From positions 19,797 to 31,681 of the forward strand of contig DCHE01000038.1 in the NCBI GenBank assembly GCA_002314775.1: a DNA stretch of 11,885 nucleotides, written 5' to 3'. Shown piece by piece: positions 6,420-11,885 of this stretch. Within the stretch, counting starts at the first letter, position 1; each line of letters starts with the position of its first letter. The notes below the pieces were generated by a model, which was given only the letters and a program-made list of their open reading frames with translations, was not told where the DNA came from and did not search any database. This DNA comes from Lachnospiraceae bacterium UBA1760. GTDB taxonomy: Bacteria > Bacillota > Clostridia > Lachnospirales > Lachnospiraceae. A program made the translations under genes and the position numbers.

Positions 6420-7852
6420 TGCTATTTTCAAGTATTACATTTTTATTCGTATTTTTACCACTTGTACTTATAACATACTTTATTTGCCCAAGGAAGCTGA
6501 GGAATTTTGTACTCCTCATCTTTAGCCTTGCATTTTATGCCTGGGGCGAGCCTAAGTATATTATAGTTATGACCGCGTCGATTATCGTTGGTTATATCTC
6601 AGGACTTGTTACTGAGATGTTCCTAAATAAAGAAAAAAAGGGTATGGCAAAGCTTGCAATGATAGTAGCAGTAGCTGTCAACCTTGGAATCCTTATATTT
6701 TTCAAGTATAGTGATTTCTTTATCCTGAATTTTAACAAGCTTACTGGAACAGAGTACAAGCTGCTTAAAATTGCACTTCCACTGGGTATTTCCTTTTATA
6801 CCTTCCAGATTTTATCCTATTCGGTGGATGTATACAGAGGTGAGGTTAAGGCGCAGAAAAACATTATTAACCTTGCAGCCTATGTAACGCTTTTTCCACA
6901 GCTTATTGCAGGACCTATTGTTCGTTACCAGACAGTGTGTGAGGAGCTTACCACAAGGAAGGAATCTGTAGATTTATTTGCTGAGGGTGCTCATAGATTC
7001 GTTGTAGGTCTTGGAAAGAAGGTATTAATTGCCAATACTGTTGGTGCAGTGTTCGACCAGCTTTCAACACTCCCTGCAGCAGACAATACAGTTGTTTTAA
7101 GCTGGATGTCAGCAATTGCCTTTTCACTTCAGATTTATTTTGATTTTTCAGGCTATTCAGATATGGCTATTGGACTTGGTAAGATGTTTGGCTTCCATTT
7201 CCTTGAAAACTTTAACTATCCATATATATCAGACAGTATCACCGAGTTCTGGAGAAGGTGGCATATATCGCTTTCCACATGGTTTAGAGATTATGTTTAT
7301 ATTCCTCTTGGCGGTAACAGAAGAGGCCCGATAAGAAGAATTGTCAATATTTTTGTCGTTTGGCTTCTTACAGGCTTCTGGCATGGTGCTGCCTGGAACT
7401 TTATCATATGGGGACTTTACTATTTTGTGCTTCTAATGCTTGAGAAGACATTTCTCCTTAAGGTACTTAAGAAGCTGCCAAAGTTTATATCTCATATCTA
7501 CACCCTGTTCCTAGTGAACTTAGGATGGGTAATATTTGCTTATGATGATATGGGAAATCTGGCAAATGCAGTTAAGAATATGTTTGGTTTAAATGGGCTT
7601 TCCTTTGCTGGAAATGGTACAAGCTTTTACCTTTTAAGCTATGTGATTGTATTCGTTATCGCATTCATCGGAGCAACACCATTACCAAAGAAGCTTGGTA
7701 ATAAAATTATCGCAGGCCTTGAGGGAAAGAGCGCAATAAAGGAGACAGCTGCAATAGTACTTACAACTGTATTTCTTCTTGCTGTGCTTATTCTTTCAAC
7801 AGCGGGACTTGCAAGTGATTCATTTAATCCGTTTTTATACTTTAGATTTTAG
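6419..7852 (+). CDS. MBOAT family O-acyltransferase (AlgI/DltB-like)
   Basis: This 477-residue polytopic protein has about 10-12 membrane segments and is expected to move acyl groups, most likely acetyl, across the membrane to an extracytoplasmic acceptor. MBOAT signatures are present: LPLGISFYTFQILSYSVDVYRG (about 120-141), FPQLIAGPIVRY (159-170), the IYFDFSGYSDMAIGLGKMFGF region (239-259), TEFWRRWHISLSTWFRDYVYIPLGG (275-299) with conserved His282, and the invariant catalytic-tunnel His322 in FWHGAAWNF. In P. aeruginosa AlgI and in DltB the equivalent histidines are needed for transfer. The next gene encodes a DHHW/AlgJ-like partner, the standard pairing for exopolysaccharide or wall-polymer O-acetylation. 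No dltA, dltC or dltD accompanies it, so D-alanylation is unlikely. It overlaps the helicase stop by one base and uses AGAGG (6407-6411), inside the helicase gene, as its ribosome binding site. Confidence 0.92.
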   Translation: MLFSSITFLFVFLPLVLITYFICPRKLRNFVLLIFSLAFYAWGEPKYIIVMTASIIVGYISGLVTEMFLNKEKKGMAKLAMIVAVAVNLGILIFFKYSDFFILNFNKLTGTEYKLLKIALPLGISFYTFQILSYSVDVYRGEVKAQKNIINLAAYVTLFPQLIAGPIVRYQTVCEELTTRKESVDLFAEGAHRFVVGLGKKVLIANTVGAVFDQLSTLPAADNTVVLSWMSAIAFSLQIYFDFSGYSDMAIGLGKMFGFHFLENFNYPYISDSITEFWRRWHISLSTWFRDYVYIPLGGNRRGPIRRIVNIFVVWLLTGFWHGAAWNFIIWGLYYFVLLMLEKTFLLKVLKKLPKFISHIYTLFLVNLGWVIFAYDDMGNLANAVKNMFGLNGLSFAGNGTSFYLLSYVIVFVIAFIGATPLPKKLGNKIIAGLEGKSAIKETAAIVLTTVFLLAVLILSTAGLASDSFNPFLYFRF

Positions 7853-7864
7853 GAGGGCTTTGTA

Positions 7865-8983
7865 ATGAAAAAGAAAAGTATTGTAATTGCAGCTTCGTTC
7901 ATTTTGTATATTGCCTTCTTCTCAGTAGGTTCGATAATAGCAAAGGATAGAGAATTCTCTGATATGGAGAACAGAAATTTACAGGGCTTTCCGAAGGTTT
8001 CTGTTAAGGAGATTGTTTCAGGAAAGTTTATGGAAACCTTTGAGACCTATATGTCAGACCAGATTATCCTAAAGGATAACCTTGTAAAAGTCAGCAATAC
8101 TGCAAAGCATGGTTTAAATCAGAAGCTGCTTAACAGTGTTTACGCAGCAAAGGATGATATGATAATTCAAAACTATGAGTTTGATGAAAAAAATGTTGCG
8201 TCAAATGTAGATTTTGTAAATGAATTTGCGGATGCTAATCAGGACCTTGATATCTCCTGGTTTGTTGCACCTACAGCGAGCTACATTTATAATGACAAGC
8301 TTCCAAAAAGCAATATCTGCGAGGATGAGAAGCTCTGCCTTGACTATATAAGTGAAAATGTATCAGATAATATTAACTTTATCAGCTGCACAGATGAGCT
8401 TCTTCAGCATAAGGATGAATATATCTATTACAAGACTGATCATCACTGGACTCAGACGGGCGCCTTTTATGGATATGAGGCTCTTTGTAAAGGATTAGGT
8501 ATAGAATCGAAACCGGTTTCATGTTATAATGTAAATGAGCCATCAAAGGAGTTTTACGGCTCTCTTTATTCAAAGGCACCGACCTTCAATGTCGAGCCGG
8601 ACAGTATATTTTTATATGAAAACAGTGAAGGCAAGTACAATGTTGAGTTCCTTGATGATAAGTTTTCGCTAGACAGCCTCTATAATTATGAGAAGCTTCT
8701 TACTAAGGACAAGTATACTACCTACTTAGATGGCAATCATGCACTTATTAGAATTACCTCTAATGCAGAGTGTAGTGAACCTGTTCTTGTTATCAAGGAT
8801 TCATACTCACATGCACTTCTTCCGTTTCTGGCAGATAATTACGCAGACATTCATGTGGTGGATCTTAGATACTATCATAAGAGTGTAAGTGAGTACTGCA
8901 AGCAGAACGGCATTTCAAAGGTTATATTTATTAATAATGCAGATTTTGTAACAACAGATAAAAATTTCAAGTGGTTATACTAG
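7865..8983 (+). CDS. DHHW family, AlgJ/AlgX-like extracytoplasmic protein (probable O-acetyltransferase partner)
   Basis: This 372-residue protein has a basic N-terminus and one membrane segment (about 5-26), which should anchor or export it with the rest outside. Just after that comes the family signature FSDMENRNLQGFP (31-43). The motif that names the family, DHHW, is at 192-195 in YYKTDHHWTQTGAFYGYEAL. A Ser in KDSYS (Ser313) and the GNH at 290-292 complete the SGNH/AlgX-like active-site picture (Asp/His from DHHW, nucleophile Ser313). In alginate and similar systems such proteins receive acetyl groups exported by the MBOAT partner and place them on the polysaccharide. An AGGAGG overlapping the MBOAT stop codon lies 8 bases upstream of its ATG, so the two are coupled. 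No glycosyltransferase or polymer gene is in the window, so the acceptor is unknown. This is the last gene of the cluster. Confidence 0.88.
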   Translation: MKKKSIVIAASFILYIAFFSVGSIIAKDREFSDMENRNLQGFPKVSVKEIVSGKFMETFETYMSDQIILKDNLVKVSNTAKHGLNQKLLNSVYAAKDDMIIQNYEFDEKNVASNVDFVNEFADANQDLDISWFVAPTASYIYNDKLPKSNICEDEKLCLDYISENVSDNINFISCTDELLQHKDEYIYYKTDHHWTQTGAFYGYEALCKGLGIESKPVSCYNVNEPSKEFYGSLYSKAPTFNVEPDSIFLYENSEGKYNVEFLDDKFSLDSLYNYEKLLTKDKYTTYLDGNHALIRITSNAECSEPVLVIKDSYSHALLPFLADNYADIHVVDLRYYHKSVSEYCKQNGISKVIFINNADFVTTDKNFKWLY

Positions 8984-8993
8984 GAAGCTGGGA

Positions 8994-9021
8994 ATTACTG
9001 ATGTATTTTCACATCTGTAAT
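8994..9021 (+). repeat. Hairpin in the gap before the chorismate mutase gene
   Basis: ATTAC-T-GATGT (8994-9004) pairs with ACATC-T-GTAAT (9011-9021) around a 6-base loop, with a single T-T mismatch in the middle. A smaller AGGC/GCCT hairpin follows at 9025-9035. No T-run comes after either, so they are weak as terminators; they may mark an mRNA processing site or a binding site. No convincing promoter is visible in 8984-9066. Confidence 0.5.
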
Positions 9022-9053
9022 ATGAGGCTATGCCTTATATTTACTTGATATTT

Positions 9054-9059
9054 GAGAGG
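9054..9059 (+). promoter_or_regulatory. Ribosome binding site that fixes the chorismate mutase gene start
   Basis: AGAGGA lies 7 bases before ATG 9067. A longer reading from TTG 9052 would include this site in the coding region and adds only five residues. ATG 9067 gives MTLQEVRVNIDRVD, the normal start of an AroQ chorismate mutase domain. Confidence 0.75.
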
Positions 9060-9066
9060 ATATGAC

Positions 9067-9921
9067 ATGACATTACAGGAAGTTAGAGTAAATATTGACA
9101 GAGTTGACAGCGAGATTAAAAAGCTCTTTAAGGAGAGGATGCTTCTTGCAGATGAGGTGGCCAGAGTAAAGGCTGAAACCTGTGACGAGATATTAAAGCC
9201 TGAGAGAGAAATTCAGATTATTGAGAAGCTTACCCAGGGAGTGGATGATTCCATAGTTATGGAGTACACAGCACTCATCAAGCGAATTATGGAGATAAGC
9301 AGAAAGTATCAGTATGGAAGAACGCTTCAGCTTAGAGACTGTCTTGATATTGACTATAGTGAAGAGGAGCTCACAGTTAATTCAGCTACCATGCTAAGGA
9401 ATGAGCTTTATATACTTGATTCAATGTCAAAGGACAATGTAACTACAGTGTCAAGATATGATGATATGGTGGGACTCATCGAGACAGGCAAGGTAGATGC
9501 TGGAATTGGAATATTAGAAGAAATTGGAATTGGGGTTTCCGATGAGCTTCATAAGCTTCTGACAGATAAGGAATTATTTATCAGTAAGTGCGATATAGTG
9601 ATGGATGAGGGAGTGAGAAAAAAGGTTGTCACCTTTTCAAAAAAGCTTATTGTACTTCCTGACCATAACAGACTCAAGGTTGCCTTTGTCTGCAAGAATA
9701 AGAGTGGAAGCCTTGCAAGTATTTTATCAATGATTTCAGATTATGGGGTTAATCTGACAGAGATTCATTCAAGACCAAATATGGAGGCAGAATGGAATTA
9801 CGAGTTCATGGTTGAGATGACCGCAAACCTTCTTAAGGAGGATATCAGAGCTTTGGTATTCCAGCTTATGAATGAAACTCAGCATATGAAGATACTAGGC
9901 AGCTATTATTGCGTGGACTAA
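9067..9921 (+). CDS. Chorismate mutase (AroQ) - reduced prephenate dehydratase-like region - ACT domain protein
   Basis: This 284-residue protein is laid out like PheA (P-protein) but about 90 residues shorter than the usual 370-380. An AroQ-type chorismate mutase occupies about 1-83. Active-site positions known from E. coli P-protein appear kept: Arg7, Arg24, Lys35, Arg47, Glu48 and Gln82. The ACT domain covers about 203-276, with the ligand-binding motif in altered form (IHSRP at 233-237 instead of IESRP, preceded by SGSLASIL). Between them only about 115 residues replace the roughly 180-residue dehydratase domain. I find neither the GVEGAYS-type start nor the catalytic TRF; the aligned stretch reads VVTFSKK. 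One lobe (GLIETGKVDAGIGILEEIG) still resembles the dehydratase. I infer chorismate-to-prephenate activity or a regulatory role, with dehydratase activity probably lost. The RelA/SpoT-like gene follows after 26 bases. Confidence 0.82.
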   Translation: MTLQEVRVNIDRVDSEIKKLFKERMLLADEVARVKAETCDEILKPEREIQIIEKLTQGVDDSIVMEYTALIKRIMEISRKYQYGRTLQLRDCLDIDYSEEELTVNSATMLRNELYILDSMSKDNVTTVSRYDDMVGLIETGKVDAGIGILEEIGIGVSDELHKLLTDKELFISKCDIVMDEGVRKKVVTFSKKLIVLPDHNRLKVAFVCKNKSGSLASILSMISDYGVNLTEIHSRPNMEAEWNYEFMVEMTANLLKEDIRALVFQLMNETQHMKILGSYYCVD

Positions 9922-9947
9922 CTGTTTTTTATTAAAAGGAGAAGATA

Positions 9948-11732
9948 ATGGAGAATATGGGGAAATCATATACTGAAGTCCATTTCAATGCAGAGGACTT
10001 ACAGGAATTAAATGATGCCCGAATTGCCATTGAACAGGCAATTATTGCAAGACTAAACAAAGCAGGCATTTACTATCGAAGCTTTTCGAGAGTAAAGAGT
10101 GAGGATTCTTTAAACAAAAAGATAGAGAAGGGTAGATACGAGGGAGAAAGAAAGATTCAGGATTTGCTTGGAATCAGAATCAATCTTTTCTACTATGAAG
10201 ATATTAATATTTGTGAAAAGATATTAAATGACACCTTTCAGAGCCTAAACTGGTCAAAGTCAAAAAATCAGGAAAATGAATTTCATGCGCAAAAGAGAAA
10301 TGGAGTGTTTGTTCTTCCTGCAAGATATGCGAGAAATATTTCAAGTGATCTGTGGGATAAGCCAATAGATCAGACCTTTGAGGTTCAGCTCAGAACACTT
10401 CTTTTTGAGGGCTGGCATGAGATTGAGCATGATATGCGCTACAAGTTCAAAAAGAGCGAGGATGTCAGTGCAGAATTCTGGGACGGCCAGAATAAGATGT
10501 CAAGAATTATGAATAGTATTATTGCTAATCTTGAGCTTTGTGACTGGTCCATTGTTCAGATATTTGACAATATGGCGGACAACCAGATTGATGATAAAAA
10601 CTGGGAGTATGCACTTAGAAGCAAATACAGATTAAAGATGAACGACGACGATCTGAAGGAGGATTTGGACAGCTACTTTGATGAGAATCCAGAGGCAGCA
10701 CTTCCCTTCTTTGACATTTCAAAGCAGGAGCTTGTTGATGTGCTACTAAGAGAGAAGGTCGTAAAGGAGATTTCTCCTAACAGAATATTCTATCTTCTTA
10801 ACAAGAATATTGTTCATGATATCAATGTTCACCAGCTTCTGATGAATGAAACCTTTGAGCCGATAAGAAGGAGAGAGCAGATAGCTGAATTACACCCTCT
10901 TAAGTCGGACAGAGTGTTTAACCAGGAGGTATACATAAGACCTGAGGCCTTTGATACAGCAAGCTCAATTATTTATGACTGGGCGTATGAGCGCATTCAC
11001 GAGGTGTTCAATCAGATGCCTAAGAATATTGACAGACTCAGGTATGAGAGTATAGGCTATAAGATTGTAATAGATTACGATCCACATGCTGGATATTTCT
11101 ATATGGATATGCAGCATCTGAGCTCTATAGAGGCCGGTGCAATCTGGCATACGAAGGCTGAGATATGTCGAATAGAGAAGGGAACAGTTCTTAGAGTTGA
11201 GAATATATGTGAGGCATTTACATCACGAGTAAGACATTATTCAAGACCAAGATTTATGCGTGATATTTACAGAAGAGTGGGCTTTATAGATGCCGACAGA
11301 GCTATCGGAAGGCACGAGGACAGAGAGAGTGAGTTCTCATTTGATGAGCTTATATCACTTGTAAAGCATCCAGAGCGCAAGCTTTCAATAATCGCAGCCA
11401 TAAAGAATAGTGAGGAATATGACTGGTCTACTGATTTTGCTGGTTATATCATAGACTATGAGAAGGTGGAGCGTGATCTTGCCGGAATAAGCCATGTTGT
11501 TACTGTGAGCAATGAGTGTATGAATATGATTTATCCTGCTGTCGAGGACAATGATAAAAAGGCAGCAGTCCTTTACTGGAAGAAGGGCAAATCAAGTGTT
11601 CAGGTATTCACAGCAGAGGAAGTAAAGAATTGCAGGTTTGAGGAGGTTTATCAGAGTCAGGGGATTTCTGAGTATGAGAAGGCCTTCAGATACCAGCTTA
11701 AGGAATTGATAAAAGACGAATTTAAGGAATAG
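9948..11732 (+). CDS. RelA/SpoT-domain protein with long unclassified C-terminal region
   Basis: This 594-residue soluble protein has an N-terminal (p)ppGpp-synthetase-like domain (about 1-170). Motifs are RVKSEDSLNKKI (48-59) with Arg48, Lys50 and Ser51; DLLGIR (72-77) with the metal-site Asp72; FEVQLRT (144-150) with catalytic-type Glu145; then EGWHEIEHDMRYK (154-166). The usual GYxSxH substrate loop is not recognisable; NGVFVLPARYARN stands in its place. Residues about 185-230 look helical, with a CDWSIVQIFDNMA stretch. The remaining part (about 235-594) shows no HD, TGS, zinc-finger or ACT domain, so it is neither Rel/SpoT nor a short SAS. Within it, WHTKAEI and YSRPRFM (about 400-437) and a segment at about 474-553 (HPERKLSIIAA...DLAGISHVV...AVLYW) have the look of a conserved second domain, but I cannot name it. 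AGGAG lies 6 bases before the ATG. The product (pppGpp, another nucleotide, or a modified target) is open. Confidence 0.75.
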   Translation: MENMGKSYTEVHFNAEDLQELNDARIAIEQAIIARLNKAGIYYRSFSRVKSEDSLNKKIEKGRYEGERKIQDLLGIRINLFYYEDINICEKILNDTFQSLNWSKSKNQENEFHAQKRNGVFVLPARYARNISSDLWDKPIDQTFEVQLRTLLFEGWHEIEHDMRYKFKKSEDVSAEFWDGQNKMSRIMNSIIANLELCDWSIVQIFDNMADNQIDDKNWEYALRSKYRLKMNDDDLKEDLDSYFDENPEAALPFFDISKQELVDVLLREKVVKEISPNRIFYLLNKNIVHDINVHQLLMNETFEPIRRREQIAELHPLKSDRVFNQEVYIRPEAFDTASSIIYDWAYERIHEVFNQMPKNIDRLRYESIGYKIVIDYDPHAGYFYMDMQHLSSIEAGAIWHTKAEICRIEKGTVLRVENICEAFTSRVRHYSRPRFMRDIYRRVGFIDADRAIGRHEDRESEFSFDELISLVKHPERKLSIIAAIKNSEEYDWSTDFAGYIIDYEKVERDLAGISHVVTVSNECMNMIYPAVEDNDKKAAVLYWKKGKSSVQVFTAEEVKNCRFEEVYQSQGISEYEKAFRYQLKELIKDEFKE

Positions 11733-11782
11733 AAAATGTGCCAGGTACACCTTACTGTAGGTTGTACCTGGCACATTTTTTG
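11733..11782 (+). terminator. Strong intrinsic terminator after the RelA/SpoT-like gene
   Basis: A 17-base-pair perfect stem joins 11733-11749 to 11763-11779 (core GTGCCAGGTAC), and can be extended inward by ACCT/AGGT with a one-base bulge to leave a TACTGT loop. A run of six T residues (11776-11781) ends it. The stem begins right at the stop codon. A TTTT run on the other strand means it may also stop convergent transcription. Confidence 0.9.
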
Positions 11783-11794
11783 TTATCCCGATGA

Positions 11795-11836
11795 GCCAAG
11801 TAAATGCTCATGCTTGCATGAAAGCATTTATTTGGC
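11795..11836. repeat. Long near-perfect palindrome after the terminator
   Basis: GCCAAGTAAATGCT (11795-11808) pairs with AGCATTTATTTGGC (11823-11836); the only non-Watson-Crick position is a G-T pair. The loop itself carries CATG/CATG around CTTG. No T-run follows, so this is not a simple terminator. It may be the edge of a dispersed palindromic repeat. Confidence 0.65.
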
Positions 11837-11840
11837 GAAT

Positions 11841-11882
11841 GGTAATCACTGAGATGAAGCAAAGCGAAATCGAAGTGATACC
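11841..11882. repeat. Second inverted repeat at the window edge
   Basis: GGTAATCACT (11841-11850) pairs with AGTGATACC (11874-11882) with one bulged A. Between them lies a purine-rich stretch of GAAGC/AAAGC/GAAAT-like units. TTTGG at 11831-11835, part of the preceding palindrome, could instead pair with CCAAA at 11881-11885, so the two structures are mutually exclusive at one end. The element may continue beyond the window. Confidence 0.55.
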
Positions 11883-11885
11883 AAA

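Noticed and set aside
6419..7852. DltB of a D-alanylation operon
   Set aside because: No dltA, dltC or dltD nearby; the following gene is a DHHW/AlgJ-like protein, which points to O-acetylation.
9922..9932. T-run after the chorismate mutase gene as an intrinsic terminator
   Set aside because: No stem of more than three pairs precedes it, so it does not separate the gene from the RelA/SpoT-like gene.
11755..11885. Possible 3' end of a convergent minus-strand gene at the window edge
   Set aside because: Minus-strand frames are open here but consist largely of palindromic DNA and overlap the terminator; no ribosome binding site, start or domain is visible.

Overview
The window reads as ordinary low-GC Firmicutes chromosome. 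AGA arginine codons, strong AAGGAGG-type ribosome binding sites and the gene families present suggest a Lachnospiraceae-like gut or rumen anaerobe (Butyrivibrio/Roseburia type). That placement is an inference from style, not from a marker gene. All ten coding regions lie on the + strand. I see no tRNA, rRNA, CRISPR array, insertion sequence or phage gene.

Region 1 (1-3530) is an export operon. It holds the last 32 codons of an unidentified upstream gene, then a MacB/LolD-type ABC ATPase, a membrane-fusion (HlyD/YknX-like) adaptor and a MacB/YknZ-type permease, ending at an intrinsic terminator. The adaptor and the permease each carry a low-complexity insert outside the membrane: Pro/Glu/Thr-rich in the adaptor and Asn-rich in the permease. 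Region 2 (3531-3966) has no protein gene but is not empty. It contains GTTGC inverted repeats, a sigma70/sigmaA-like promoter, two well-formed hairpins with no terminator after them, and a second strong promoter for the next gene.

Region 3 (3967-8983) is a mixed cluster: a small SEC-C zinc-motif protein, an intrinsic terminator (probably leaky), a 622-residue UvrD/PcrA-like helicase overlapping by one base an MBOAT O-acyltransferase, and a DHHW/AlgJ-like extracytoplasmic protein. The last two look like a polysaccharide O-acetylation pair. Region 4 (9067-11732) pairs a chorismate mutase carrying a shrunken prephenate-dehydratase remnant and an ACT domain with a 594-residue RelA/SpoT-type protein. 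That protein has a diverged nucleotide-binding loop and about 390 residues of C-terminal sequence that is not the HD/TGS/ACT layout of Rel. A strong terminator follows, then about 100 bases of nested inverted repeats.

The most interesting content is region 4: a putative feedback-sensing protein apparently without dehydratase activity, next to an unusual alarmone-synthetase-like fusion. Second is the structured, unassigned leader in region 2. Family assignments come from motifs read by eye; no database search was run.
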